NCBI RefSeq assembly: GCF_001430825.1
Contig: NZ_CP010535.1
Span: 283,501 to 347,500 of the forward strand
DNA from: Sediminicola sp. YIK13
GTDB taxonomy: Bacteria > Bacteroidota > Bacteroidia > Flavobacteriales > Flavobacteriaceae
Length of the DNA: 64,000 nt
Direction: 5' to 3'
Positions 35,864-44,806 of the stretch are shown piece by piece. The notes beneath the pieces are model-generated. The model made no database searches. It saw only the letters and a list, made by a program, of their open reading frames with translations, and was not told where the DNA came from. Both the position numbers and the translations under genes were made by a program. How positions within the stretch are numbered: the first letter of the stretch is position 1; every line of letters starts with the position of its first letter.

Positions 35864-37321
35864 TTAGTTATTCATAGCAATTAGTTCAGATACAAGTTTT
35901 CCCGAAATCAATGCTGGTGGTACACCTGGTCCGGGAACAGTCAATTGACCCGTAAAAAAAAGATTTTCCACTTTTTTACTTTTTAATTTGGGTCTTAGAA
36001 AGGCAGTCTGCAACAACGTATTGGCCATGCCGTAAGCATTGCCTTTATAAGAGTTGTAGGCCTCCTTAAAATCATTTACACAAAACGATTCCTGAAATAT
36101 AATATTTTTTTCCACTTTTTCACCAGTCCTTTTTTCAAATCGTTTTATAATCAGCTCAAAATATTGAGCCCTTAGCTCAGGAGTATCTTCCAAGCCAGGA
36201 GCAATGGGCACCAAGAAAAATCCGGTTTCACATCCTTCTGGGGCCATGCTGGTATCTGTTACCGAAGGAAAATTGACATAGAACAAAGGATCGCTAGGCC
36301 ATTTTGGAGTGTCATAAATTTCCTCCGCATGTTTTTCAAAATTTGTATCAAAAAAGAGATTATGATGCTCTATATTTTTCAGTTTCTTATCAAAGCCCAC
36401 ATAGAACAACAAAGAAGAAGGGGCAAAGGTCTTGCTTTCCCAATAATTCTCAGAATATTGTCTGTGTTCCTTATCCAATAAGGTTTCCGAGTGGTGATAA
36501 TCGGCACCACTAAGAATAACATCGGCCTGCATTTCTTTTCCATTCACCCGAATTCCTGTGGCTTTTTTGTTGGAAACTATAATTTTTTCCACTGGGCTAT
36601 TGGTATGTATCTTCACTCCCAATTCTTCTGCGAGGCTCCTCATGGCTTTTATAATTTCGTACATTCCCCCTTTGGGGTGCCATGTACCCAGACCAAAATC
36701 GGCAAAGTTCATGAAATTATAAAAGGAAGGGGTTTTACTAGGTTTGGCCCCTAAGAACAACACTGGAAATTCCAAGGTTGATACTAATTTGGGATTTTTA
36801 AAATCTTTACGTACTTGCTGACTTATCGTCTTAAAGAATTGATCAACTCGCAAGACAGTTTCTTTGGTCACCAACTCAAATGGAGAAAGCCCAGGGCGTA
36901 AAACTATTTTATTGATAGCTATATCATAATTCTCTTGGGCTGTTTTTATAAATTTTCGCAATCGGACAGAGCTACCCTTCTCAATTCGCTCAAACTCCTC
37001 ACAAATTTTGTCCATCTGGTCACCGATAGTGATCACATCATCAGAGAAAAAGATTTTATAAGCCGGACTTAGTTTGTCCAATTGGTAATAATCGGAAGTT
37101 TTTTTGTTGAAGTCCTTGAAGAATTTATCAAAGATATCGGGCATCCAATACCAACTTGGTCCAATATCAAAAGTAAAGCCATCTCTTACAAGTTGCCTGG
37201 CCCTTCCGCCTACGGTATCGTTTTTTTCATATATGGCAACCTCATGACCCTCTTTGGCCAAATAGCAAGAAGCTGATAGGGCGGAAAAACCCGAACCTAT
37301 TATAATTATTTTTTTACTCAT
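35864..37321 (-). CDS. crtI: phytoene desaturase
   Basis: 485 residues. The N-terminal FAD-binding fold (IIIIGSGFSALSASCYLAKE, then EKNDTVGGRARQL) and the C-terminal FTGQLTVPGPGVPPALISGK match CrtI. It turns phytoene into lycopene. It is the second gene of the operon, 29 bases behind the MerR-type regulator and ten ahead of crtB. The related desaturase at 33096 is better assigned to CrtD. Confidence 0.93.
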   Translation of the reverse strand: MSKKIIIIGSGFSALSASCYLAKEGHEVAIYEKNDTVGGRARQLVRDGFTFDIGPSWYWMPDIFDKFFKDFNKKTSDYYQLDKLSPAYKIFFSDDVITIGDQMDKICEEFERIEKGSSVRLRKFIKTAQENYDIAINKIVLRPGLSPFELVTKETVLRVDQFFKTISQQVRKDFKNPKLVSTLEFPVLFLGAKPSKTPSFYNFMNFADFGLGTWHPKGGMYEIIKAMRSLAEELGVKIHTNSPVEKIIVSNKKATGIRVNGKEMQADVILSGADYHHSETLLDKEHRQYSENYWESKTFAPSSLLFYVGFDKKLKNIEHHNLFFDTNFEKHAEEIYDTPKWPSDPLFYVNFPSVTDTSMAPEGCETGFFLVPIAPGLEDTPELRAQYFELIIKRFEKRTGEKVEKNIIFQESFCVNDFKEAYNSYKGNAYGMANTLLQTAFLRPKLKSKKVENLFFTGQLTVPGPGVPPALISGKLVSELIAMNN

Positions 37322-37349
37322 GTTAGGATGTTAGTGGTATGCTCTTGTT

Positions 37350-38249
37350 TTATAATTCTTGAACCAATTGCTCTATGGATTTAAAGGCACGCATGGAGGG
37401 AGGTAAAATGGATTTGTCCAGATTCTGAATTTGATAGCCAAGGATCCATAATTTCGACTTCCCATCTTGGTTTACATTTGTAGTGAACTCTTCAAGATAC
37501 TTATTAATTTTTTCTTTTGAGGGTTCAACAGTAAAATAGGATATGAAATGTAAACTCTCGTAGTATTTGGTCAAATCTGTTAGACATTCTGTTGGCACCG
37601 TTTGGCCTAAATAAATAGACTTATAGCCCCTAAGGTTAATCTCATAATTGAGAAATAGCAGTCCTAATTCATGAATTTCATTTTCCGGTAAAAACAGTAC
37701 AAAAGTCTTATCCTTCCGGGTAGGCTCATTGCTATGTAATTTATCGGTATTGATGATGATCTTTTGTTTGATCAAATTGGTGATAAAATGCTCATGGGAG
37801 GGACTGATCGTATCCGTTTGCCATAAAAGTCCCAATTCATTGAGTAGGGGAATAAACACATCGTAGAAGATGTCCCTAAATGATTTATCTGCCAATAACC
37901 TGTTGTAGGTATTGAAAAACATGGTCTGGTCAAAATTTACCATGGCCAATTTAAAGGCGTTGATGGAATGATTTTTAAAACTGTTCCTCGCCACGATTTC
38001 TTTTACCAATAAGGGAATTTCCTCCTCGGGAACTTTGGCTATTTTTGAAATTTTATATCCGTTGTTGTAAAGGAGTGTAATGTTCAGCAGTTTTTGAAGG
38101 CTGGCAAGACTGTAATTTCGAATGTTTGTTGAGGTTCTTTCTGGAGATAATAGATTGTACCTTTTCTCCCAAATTCTAATTGTATGAGCCTTTATACCTG
38201 AAAGGTTCTCCAGGTCCCGTATGCTAAATATTTTCTTTACGTTGTTCAT
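37350..38249 (-). CDS. MerR-family regulator with CarH-like B12-binding domain
   Basis: 299 residues from MNNVKKIFSIRDLENLSGIK. The N-terminal winged helix ends with the MerR arm AHTIRIWEKRYNLL. The C-terminal part resembles the B12 photoreceptors CarH/LitR: W143 followed after nine residues by E153-H154 (W-x9-EH), and E-x-H-x-x-G at 191-196 with H193 as the likely cobalt ligand. The residue after W143 is Q, where Thermus CarH has the light-state histidine, and the usual GG near the end is LGYQ. So adenosylcobalamin light sensing is possible but incomplete. It heads the crt operon and probably regulates it. The ATG at 38247-38249 follows the -7 element. Confidence 0.82.
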   Translation of the reverse strand: MNNVKKIFSIRDLENLSGIKAHTIRIWEKRYNLLSPERTSTNIRNYSLASLQKLLNITLLYNNGYKISKIAKVPEEEIPLLVKEIVARNSFKNHSINAFKLAMVNFDQTMFFNTYNRLLADKSFRDIFYDVFIPLLNELGLLWQTDTISPSHEHFITNLIKQKIIINTDKLHSNEPTRKDKTFVLFLPENEIHELGLLFLNYEINLRGYKSIYLGQTVPTECLTDLTKYYESLHFISYFTVEPSKEKINKYLEEFTTNVNQDGKSKLWILGYQIQNLDKSILPPSMRAFKSIEQLVQEL

Positions 38250-38270
38250 TCTTTGTTTAAAATGGTTAAA

Positions 38271-38278
38271 CAAATTTA
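38271..38278 (-). promoter_or_regulatory. -7 element of the crt operon promoter
   Basis: On the minus strand TAAATTTG (plus CAAATTTA) fits TANNTTTG. It would start transcription about ten to fifteen bases before the ATG at 38249, and it lies inside the coding frame of the longer start at 38273, which argues for the shorter start. A good -33 TTG at the right spacing is not present, as in many activator-dependent promoters. Confidence 0.5.
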
Positions 38279-38426
38279 CAAGAAATATTCAAGCAAGTGT
38301 TAAATACCTAGTTAATTTTAATAAAATATTATGGTGTATTATGGATATAAAAAAAGGACAGTATGATTTATAAGATAAAATGGATATCTTAAATTGCTGT
38401 TAATACGTCCCTTAAAAATTCAATAG

Positions 38427-39779
38427 ATGTCTAAAAGCTCTAAGCACACCCGTAAAGATTTTATAAAAACCCTTGGAACAAGTGCCTTGGCAGTTGCTGG
38501 AGTGCCTGCTATATTAACTGCAAACACTAAAAAACCAATCTCGTATTTGACCAGAGAGCGGTACGCGGCCAATTCCAATATACAAATAGCTTTAATTGGG
38601 GCTGGTGGAATGGGAAGTCAAGATACGTACACAGCACTTAAACACGATGGAATAAAATTGGTCGCCGTTTGTGATCTCTACGATGGTTATTTGAAAAAGG
38701 CAAAAGAAAACTGGGGATCAGATTTGTTTACCACCAAAGACTACAGGGAGATTCTGAACCGTGAGGATATAGATGCTGTAATTATTGGTACGCCAGATCA
38801 TTGGCATAAACAAATATCAATTGATGCCATGAGGGCTGGGAAACACGTTTACTGTGAAAAGCCCATGGTCCATTCCTTGGATGAGGGGCATGAAGTAATC
38901 CAAACCCAAAAAGAAACAGGCATGGTCTTTATGGTTGGCAGCCAAGGGCTATCGTCCTTGGGCAATGAGAAAGCTAAAGCACTTCTTGAAGAGGGCGCCA
39001 TAGGTGACATTAATTTTGCAGAGGGTTTCTGGGCAAGACGGAGCCCAATAGGTGCCTGGCAATATAATATTCCCAACGATGCCTCTATGCAAACGATAGA
39101 TTGGGATACTTTTATTAAAAACACCAATAAAATACCTTTTGATGCTACTCGGTTTTTTAGATGGAGGAATTATAAGGACTATGGTACGGGAATGTCTGGA
39201 GATCTATTTGTACACCTTTTTTCCAGTTTGCATTTTATAACTAATTCCTATGGCCCAAACCAAATCTATGCTTCGGGAGGGCTGCGCTATTGGAAGGATG
39301 GGAGGGAAGTACCAGATGTACTTCTCGGAGTGTTTGATTATCCAGATAGTCCACAACATCCAGCTTTTAACCTGTCCTTGCGATGTAATTTTGTTGATGG
39401 CACTTCGGGTACTACCTATTTAAAAATAGTGGGCAGTGAGGGCTCTATGGATGTGGAATGGGACAAGATTACCTTGAAACGAAATAACGAACAATTTGAT
39501 GACCCTTTTTTGGAGGCTAAATCGAAGGAACAGGGACAAAAAACAGGAAGAAAAAAAATAGTGCCTCAAGAAGAAATTGTCTACCGGGCAGAAGAAGGGT
39601 ATCTAGGTGCCCATTATGATCATTTTGCCAATTGGTTCAATGCCATAAGAGGAGGTAGCCCAGTAACAGAGGATGCCATATTTGGGTATCGGGCAGCAGC
39701 TCCAGCGCTGGCATGCAACGACAGTTATTTTGAGGATAGGGCGATAAAATGGGATCCAGTGAAAATGAGAAAAATATAA
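38427..39779 (+). CDS. Gfo/Idh/MocA family oxidoreductase with Tat signal
   Basis: 450 residues. The N-terminus has a twin-arginine-like signal (HTRKDFIKTLGTSALAVAGV; a single RK pair, so Tat export is likely but not certain). The Rossmann motif IALIGAGGMG and the family catalytic EKPMVHSLDEG follow, with CDLYDGYL in the NAD site. These enzymes oxidise or reduce sugars and inositols with tightly bound NAD. The next gene encodes a DUF1080 protein (3-keto-disaccharide hydrolase type), which suggests that the pair handles keto-sugars in the periplasm. Confidence 0.88.
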   Translation: MSKSSKHTRKDFIKTLGTSALAVAGVPAILTANTKKPISYLTRERYAANSNIQIALIGAGGMGSQDTYTALKHDGIKLVAVCDLYDGYLKKAKENWGSDLFTTKDYREILNREDIDAVIIGTPDHWHKQISIDAMRAGKHVYCEKPMVHSLDEGHEVIQTQKETGMVFMVGSQGLSSLGNEKAKALLEEGAIGDINFAEGFWARRSPIGAWQYNIPNDASMQTIDWDTFIKNTNKIPFDATRFFRWRNYKDYGTGMSGDLFVHLFSSLHFITNSYGPNQIYASGGLRYWKDGREVPDVLLGVFDYPDSPQHPAFNLSLRCNFVDGTSGTTYLKIVGSEGSMDVEWDKITLKRNNEQFDDPFLEAKSKEQGQKTGRKKIVPQEEIVYRAEEGYLGAHYDHFANWFNAIRGGSPVTEDAIFGYRAAAPALACNDSYFEDRAIKWDPVKMRKI

Positions 39780-39790
39780 CATTAAAAAGG

Positions 39791-40504
39791 ATGAAGGTAC
39801 TAATGGGCATGGCATGTATGATACTAATGGTCTCATCGTGTAAACAAAAAATGAAACGAGAGGTGCAACCTGTTCAAGAGGATACTGAAATAAAAGCAAG
39901 TGATTGGGTGTCCCTAATGGATTCTACGAAGTGGCGGGGCTACAATATGGATCATTTGCCAAACAATTGGGTGATAGCCGATGATGTTATTGAATGTCTA
40001 GGGAAAGCAGGTGATATGGGCGGTGATATAATAACCAATGAACAATTTGAAAATTTTGAATTACAATTGGAATGGAAGATCAGCAAAGGGGGCAATAGTG
40101 GTGTTTTCTACAATGTAGTTGAGGACACCATTTACCATTCTCCTTATCAAACCGGACCGGAATACCAACTCTTGGACGATGTTGGCTTTCCAGAACCCAT
40201 TGAGGACTGGCAAAAAACAGGGGCAGATTACGCCATGTTTGTCGCAAATGACAAGAAAATCCTCAAACCCGTTGGAGAGTGGAATGCCACTATTATCAAA
40301 GTGAATAACGGAAAAGTGGAACATTGGTTAAATGGGGAAAAGATTGTAGCATTTGATAGGGCCTCTAAGGAATGGAAGGAAAAACGCAATAGCGGAAAAT
40401 GGAGCGACTATCCGGATTATGGTATGAGCAACATGGGCCATTTAGCTTTACAGGATCATGGGGCGGGGGTATGGTTCAAAAATGTAAAAGTCAAACGCTT
40501 GTAA
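39791..40504 (+). CDS. DUF1080 protein (3-keto-disaccharide hydrolase-like lipoprotein)
   Basis: 237 residues from MKVLMGMACMILMVSSC, a lipoprotein signal (cysteine 17). The mature part is a concanavalin-like DUF1080 fold: WRGYNMDHLPNNWVIADDVI, the FELQLEWKISKGGNSGVFY block and YGMSNMGHLALQDHGAGVWF. Proteins of this family have been shown to hydrolyse 3-keto-disaccharides. It follows the Gfo/Idh/MocA gene by 11 bases, a pairing seen often in Bacteroidota, and suits a 3-keto-sugar pathway. I chose the ATG at 39791 for the signal peptide. Confidence 0.85.
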   Translation: MKVLMGMACMILMVSSCKQKMKREVQPVQEDTEIKASDWVSLMDSTKWRGYNMDHLPNNWVIADDVIECLGKAGDMGGDIITNEQFENFELQLEWKISKGGNSGVFYNVVEDTIYHSPYQTGPEYQLLDDVGFPEPIEDWQKTGADYAMFVANDKKILKPVGEWNATIIKVNNGKVEHWLNGEKIVAFDRASKEWKEKRNSGKWSDYPDYGMSNMGHLALQDHGAGVWFKNVKVKRL

Positions 40505-41755
40505 CTAAAAGCGGCGATCCGGATGGAATCCTTCAATATCCATCGATAATTTTTGATCAGATATTATTTCGGCAACCAATTTTCCGGTAGCTGGGCCCAG
40601 GCTCCATCCCATCATGGCGTGTCCCGTGGCGATGGTCAAATTATCATATCCTGAAGAACGCCCTATATATGGGAGGCCATCAGGAGAGACAGGTCTTAGG
40701 CCACACAGAGCTTCACTTCTTTCGGTTTCAGTGATCTCCAGCCCATCGTAATAGGATGTTGCGGCATTGGCTATGGCATGCACCCTTTCGGCTTTGATGT
40801 CATGGTTGATACCTGAAAATTCCATGGTTCCAGCGAATCTTGTAAATCCCTGCATGGGGGTAACCGCCACTTTGGCCTCCATAAGTATTGCAGGAAGGAG
40901 GATTCCTGTTTTGCGATGTACATTGATCCGATATCCCTTTCCAGGTTGAACCCTTAGTTTTAATTTTAGTTTTTTGGCAATTCCTTCGCTCCAGGAACCT
41001 GAGGCCAAAACAAATTCATCGGCCATATAGGTTTCCTTATTGGTTGTTACGGATGAAATTTTTCTGTTATGAAAAGAAAAGTCCAAAACTTCCTCTTTGG
41101 TTTTGAACACTACCCCCATGCGTTTTAGATAGTCCACTAATTTGGGCATCAGCTCTGTTGGGGTGGTATGGGCATCACATTCATAATGTATTGCCCCTAA
41201 TATTTCACGGCTTAAATTGGGTTGAAGTGTGGTAAGTTCTTTTAGGGTCAGCGTTTTAACCTCCAGTCCTTCATCTTCGGCCCTTTTGGCTACTTCTGCT
41301 TCGTGCTTTCCTTCTTTTGCTGTTTTATAGAGCATTAACAACCCTTTTTTCTCTAGATGGAACTCGCCTAAATCCCCAGAATTGTATATCTCCGTATATA
41401 AATCCCTGCTTAAAAGATTAATGTCCTTGATTAAAGGGATCGCTTTTTCTACATTTTTTTTGGTGGAGGAAGCATTAAAATTCAAGGTCCATTTTAGGAA
41501 ATCAAGATCCAAACGGGGTTTAATATAGAAAGGGCTGCTACTATTGAACATCATTTTAATGCCTTTTGCCATCATTCCGGGAGAGGCCAACGGAATAATA
41601 TGACTTGGGGTAATATACCCTGCATTTACAAAAGAGGCTCCTTTGGTAAGGTCAGACTTTTCTATAACGGTAATATGATGACCTTCCTTTAATAGGTAAT
41701 AGGCACTGCTAAGACCAATAATTCCTCCACCAACGATAATGATGTTCTTTCCCAT
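40505..41755 (-). CDS. FAD-dependent D-amino acid dehydrogenase (DadA-like)
   Basis: 416 residues of the DAO/GlyDH superfamily: FAD-binding start IIIVGGGIIGLSSAYYLLKE, EKSDLTKGASFVNAGYITPS and the C-terminal GLRPVSPDGLPYIGRSSGYD with ATGHAMMGWSLGPATGKLVA. Typical substrates are D-alanine, D-amino acids or hydroxyproline; the exact one cannot be told. The gene abuts the DUF1080 gene tail to tail (stop at 40505 next to stop at 40504). It is transcribed alone. Confidence 0.88.
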   Translation of the reverse strand: MGKNIIIVGGGIIGLSSAYYLLKEGHHITVIEKSDLTKGASFVNAGYITPSHIIPLASPGMMAKGIKMMFNSSSPFYIKPRLDLDFLKWTLNFNASSTKKNVEKAIPLIKDINLLSRDLYTEIYNSGDLGEFHLEKKGLLMLYKTAKEGKHEAEVAKRAEDEGLEVKTLTLKELTTLQPNLSREILGAIHYECDAHTTPTELMPKLVDYLKRMGVVFKTKEEVLDFSFHNRKISSVTTNKETYMADEFVLASGSWSEGIAKKLKLKLRVQPGKGYRINVHRKTGILLPAILMEAKVAVTPMQGFTRFAGTMEFSGINHDIKAERVHAIANAATSYYDGLEITETERSEALCGLRPVSPDGLPYIGRSSGYDNLTIATGHAMMGWSLGPATGKLVAEIISDQKLSMDIEGFHPDRRF

Positions 41756-41892
41756 ATTTGCAAAATAAAGACTAACATCCCAATAGGATTAGGGCAAAGA
41801 AACTAAATTACAAAGAATTATGGTACGTGGATTATAACATAAAGAAACTTTTAAAGGTTAATTTATGCTCAGCAGTTTTGAGCCCACGACAG

Positions 41893-41908
41893 CCCCGAGG
41901 CTTCGGGG
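41893..41908. repeat. GC-rich hairpin
   Basis: CCCCGA and TCGGGG pair around GGCT in an otherwise AT-rich gap. It has no T run, so it is not a terminator. Such CCCCGA/TCGGGG hairpins are common between genes of marine Bacteroidota. Confidence 0.5.
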
Positions 41909-41996
41909 GAACCGGCACATCAACTTTTAATAATTAGGGTGGTCACAGGGAAAGCCTTTTATTGACAATGATATATTTTTCGGGACAATAGGGAAT

Positions 41997-42022
41997 AAAA
42001 AAACCGCTAGAAAAGCGGTTTT
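41997..42022 (-). terminator. terminator of tRNA-Leu
   Basis: CCGCT and AGCGG pair around a five-base loop with A and T runs on each side. It begins two bases after the tRNA-Leu 3' end on the minus strand. Confidence 0.7.
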
Positions 42023-42023
42023 G

Positions 42024-42107
42024 TGCCCACGACTGGATTCGAACCAGCACGTCCTTGCGAACACCACCCCCTCAAGGTGGCGTGTCTACCAATTTCACCA
42101 CGTGGGC
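42024..42107 (-). tRNA. tRNA-Leu (GAG)
   Basis: 84 bases: acceptor GCCCACG with CGTGGGC, anticodon stem CCACC/GGTGG around the loop TTGAGGG (anticodon GAG), a long variable arm as expected for leucine, and T-arm with GGTTCGAATCC. The discriminator is A. CCA is not encoded. Confidence 0.95.
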
Positions 42108-42479
42108 TCACGTAGGAGTTTGCAAATATAACCATGTTTTTTTACTATACCATTTCACTGGCAAGGTTGTTCAAAATATTTTTTTTTTGCGATACCGAGT
42201 ATAAGAAATCCTTCTTCTAGGAGATATGGACCAATCGCCATCTTGTTAAGATAACCTATGCCAATACCAATACCAAGGTTGTTCCGTACGCAGGAATAAT
42301 TAATTGGATCGAGCTTTTGAATTTACAGGAAACCGACACAAATAGGAAAATGTTCGGTTGTAATATAATTAGAGCAGGGAATAAGTGCAATCACTGGTTC
42401 TTTGAGGAAACCAATATTTGTAGGAAATTTCTTAGTTTTGTAAAATTATTATTGTATTTTATTCTCTATATTCAATATT
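42108..42479. other. intergenic stretch without an identified gene
   Basis: About 370 bases between tRNA-Leu and the response regulator. It is AT-rich at the right end, where the promoter of the response regulator must lie, but no clear TANNTTTG element is found. The text CCAATACCAATACCAAGG near 42260 is a short direct repeat. Confidence 0.4.
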
Positions 42480-42887
42480 ATGAAACTTAATACGGTTTGT
42501 ATTATCGACGATGACCCGATATTCGTTTATGGTACCAAAGTGTTGCTCAATTATAACAGTAGTTTTTGTTCAAACATTATTGTGTATGAAAATGGCAAGG
42601 AAGCACTGGATGATTTAAGGTTTATGCTAAAAACCAATAAGGAAATGCCTGAAGTCATTTTTTTGGACTTAAACATGCCATTTATTAACGGCTGGGAATT
42701 CTTGGATGAATTAAAAAAGATGGATCTCAAAAAAAAAATTAGGGTATATGTTGTTAGTTCCTCTTTAGACAAGATGGATGAAGAAAAAGCAAGAAAATAT
42801 GACATGGTCGTCGATTTTATCAATAAACCTTTTACGGTAAACAAGCTGCAACAATTATTGGTGGCAACCGAAGGGGAATCAACTTAA
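42480..42887 (+). CDS. response regulator (receiver domain only)
   Basis: 135 residues. The receiver fold has the acidic pair IDDDP, the phospho-acceptor aspartate in IFLDLNMPFINGW, the switch serine VVSSS and the lysine NKPFTV. There is no output domain, so it works by protein contact. No kinase is adjacent; the PAS kinase at 19407 is a possible but unproven partner. It is followed by a bidirectional terminator. Confidence 0.9.
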   Translation: MKLNTVCIIDDDPIFVYGTKVLLNYNSSFCSNIIVYENGKEALDDLRFMLKTNKEMPEVIFLDLNMPFINGWEFLDELKKMDLKKKIRVYVVSSSLDKMDEEKARKYDMVVDFINKPFTVNKLQQLLVATEGEST

Positions 42888-42948
42888 CCTCCATTTTATA
42901 AGGATCAAAATATAAGTAATACAATTCCAATAGATAGTAGAAGCGAAA

Positions 42949-42983
42949 AAGCCCATAAACATGGTGTTTATGGGCTTTTTTTT
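42949..42983. terminator. bidirectional terminator
   Basis: GCCCATAAAC and GTTTATGGGC form a ten-base stem with a short loop, A run before and T run after. It serves the response regulator (plus) and tRNA-Lys (minus). Confidence 0.85.
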
Positions 42984-43000
42984 AATCATTTAAGATTTTG

Positions 43001-43073
43001 TGACCGGGCTGGGGCTCGAACCCAGGACCCTCTCCTTAAAAGGGAGATGCTCTACCAACTGAGCTACCAGGTC
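43001..43073 (-). tRNA. tRNA-Lys (TTT)
   Basis: 73 bases: anticodon stem TCTCC/GGAGA around CTTTTAA (anticodon TTT), D-arm GCTCAGTTGGTAGAGC and T-arm CTGGGTTCGAGCCCCAG. The acceptor stem GACCTGG with CCCGGTC has a U-C mismatch at pair 5-68, all other pairs being regular. The discriminator is A. Confidence 0.92.
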
Positions 43074-43211
43074 ATTATTTCAACGCTAGCGTATTGCTGT
43101 TTGCGGGTGCAAATATAAGGGCATTATTTTATTTCACAAGCCTTTTTTCGAATAAATTTTATTTTTTTTGAAATCCCCTTTATTTGAATCATTTTTACTC
43201 AAAATTTAAAG

Positions 43212-43724
43212 ATGAAAATAGTTTTGGTGGGTTATATGGGGAGTGGTAAGACCACTGTTGGTAAGGAGTTGTCCAAATATTTGGGTTTCAGGTTTTTAGA
43301 CTTGGATGCTTACATTGAAGAAAAGACCGGAATGAAAATAGCTGCTATTTTTAAGGAAAAAGGAGAGCTTTTTTTTAGAAAATTAGAGCACCAATATTTA
43401 TCGGAGGTCCTGGAAAAAAATTCTGAAATTATTCTTTCCACCGGGGGAGGTACACCATGCTATAGCGGTAACATGGAGGTCATTTCCAGACTTACCGAAA
43501 ATGTATTTTATCTTAGGGTGTCCATTCCGGAGTTGGTAAAACGTCTTTCCAAAGAAAAGGAGCACAGACCCTTGATTGCCCATATAGAGGAAGCGGATTT
43601 GCCAGAGTTTTTTGGAAAACACTTGTTTGAACGATCCCCTTTCTATTCCTTGGCTGCCCATACCATAGCTAGTGATGGTGCACCACAGGACATCGCCCTG
43701 AAAATAAAATCGCTCTTACGCTAA
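43212..43724 (+). CDS. aroK: shikimate kinase
   Basis: 170 residues of the shikimate kinase family: Walker A GYMGSGKTTVG, the shikimate-binding LDLDAYIEEKTGM and FRKLEHQYL, the STGGGTPC motif and the lid EKEHRPLI. It phosphorylates shikimate in aromatic amino acid synthesis. Its end overlaps the convergent phosphoribosyltransferase gene by nine bases. Confidence 0.94.
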   Translation: MKIVLVGYMGSGKTTVGKELSKYLGFRFLDLDAYIEEKTGMKIAAIFKEKGELFFRKLEHQYLSEVLEKNSEIILSTGGGTPCYSGNMEVISRLTENVFYLRVSIPELVKRLSKEKEHRPLIAHIEEADLPEFFGKHLFERSPFYSLAAHTIASDGAPQDIALKIKSLLR

Positions 43725-44213
43725 GGAAACTGAGTCGTTCTTGGCCTTGAACTCTACTTTTATATGTTCTTGTAAGGAAGTGGAAAGGGAGATACCCTTG
43801 TAATCCGCTTTCACGGGATATTTTTTATGGTTTCTGTTTACCAATACAGCAGTTTTTAATTGTTTTAAAGGGACTCTAAGAAAATGGTGGACCCCATATA
43901 TCAATGTAGTTCCCGAATTAAGGACATCATCTACCAACACGACTGATTTATTGGCGTACTCCTCCTCTGGGATGGAGGTCTGTACCCCACTCGCTACCGG
44001 ATTTTTTTTGTCCATGGATACCTTACATAAGATGATGTCGGCATCCGTTATTTTTTGGAGCACCCTTCTAATTTTTTTTGCGAACAACAAACCCCCACCT
44101 TCGATCCCGGCTATTACAATTTCCGATTCCTCAACATTGGCCTCATAGATCTGGTAAGAAATCCGTTTTATTTTATGTTGTATCTGTATGTGTGAAAGTA
44201 TTTGGTTCTGCAT
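43716..44213 (-). CDS. phosphoribosyltransferase (PyrR-like)
   Basis: 165 residues of the type I PRTase fold with the PRPP-binding loop VVLVDDVLNSGTTL and an N-terminal GIEGGGLLFAKKI segment. Length and pattern fit PyrR/uracil- or purine-PRTase-like proteins. The usual PyrR-binding target in a pyr leader is not visible. It forms an operon with the methyltransferase and S4 genes on the same strand and converges on aroK. Confidence 0.85.
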   Translation of the reverse strand: MQNQILSHIQIQHKIKRISYQIYEANVEESEIVIAGIEGGGLLFAKKIRRVLQKITDADIILCKVSMDKKNPVASGVQTSIPEEEYANKSVVLVDDVLNSGTTLIYGVHHFLRVPLKQLKTAVLVNRNHKKYPVKADYKGISLSTSLQEHIKVEFKAKNDSVSLA

Positions 44214-44224
44214 GAGGTGTTCGT

Positions 44225-44806
44225 TTACTTTTCAAAGATAAAGAACAGTTCTTTATCTTTTCGAGGTTGAATTGAATTATAGGCCCTCTCCAGTACTTTT
44301 ATTTGAAAAGAGGGTTTGAAAAGATTTTCGTATTCTGTTTTACTGCCTCCAAATGGCGGTCCTTCTTCAGTCAGAGGGAAATCAAAGAACAAGCCCACAA
44401 TCTTTCCGCTAGGTTTTAATAACGTTGCCATTTTTTGAACATAATCTATGCGGCGTATTGGGGGCAGGGCACAGAAAAAGGTCTGTTCCAGGATCAGGTC
44501 AAAACCATTTTGTTCAAGATCAAAGAAATCTACTTGTATTAATCGATCTTTAGGGAAGTCAGAGCATGCAGTTTCAATTCGCTTTAAAGGTTGTTCGGCC
44601 AGATCTGCCACATAAACATTCGTAAAGCCCAATTGGTGTAAGTAGGTCACTTCATAACCGTTACCCGCTCCGGGGATCAGAATTTTCATCTCTTTGTGTT
44701 CTAGTTGGTCAATATATTCCTTTAGAGGAGTGGAGACATAGCCAATATCCCATTTTAAATCCCCATTTTTATATTTGTCCTCCCAAAAATCCTTAGTCAG
44801 TTTCAT
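44225..44806 (-). CDS. TPMT family methyltransferase
   Basis: 193 residues with the SAM-binding core ILIPGAGNGYEVTYLHQLGF and the thiopurine methyltransferase-type FWEDKYKNGDLKWDIGYVST start, EQTFFCALPPIRRIDYVQKM and FPLTEEGPPFGGSKTEYENL. The class methylates thiols or halides; the natural substrate is unknown. It overlaps the preceding S4 gene by 14 bases and is followed after 11 bases by the phosphoribosyltransferase gene. Confidence 0.88.
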   Translation of the reverse strand: MKLTKDFWEDKYKNGDLKWDIGYVSTPLKEYIDQLEHKEMKILIPGAGNGYEVTYLHQLGFTNVYVADLAEQPLKRIETACSDFPKDRLIQVDFFDLEQNGFDLILEQTFFCALPPIRRIDYVQKMATLLKPSGKIVGLFFDFPLTEEGPPFGGSKTEYENLFKPSFQIKVLERAYNSIQPRKDKELFFIFEK

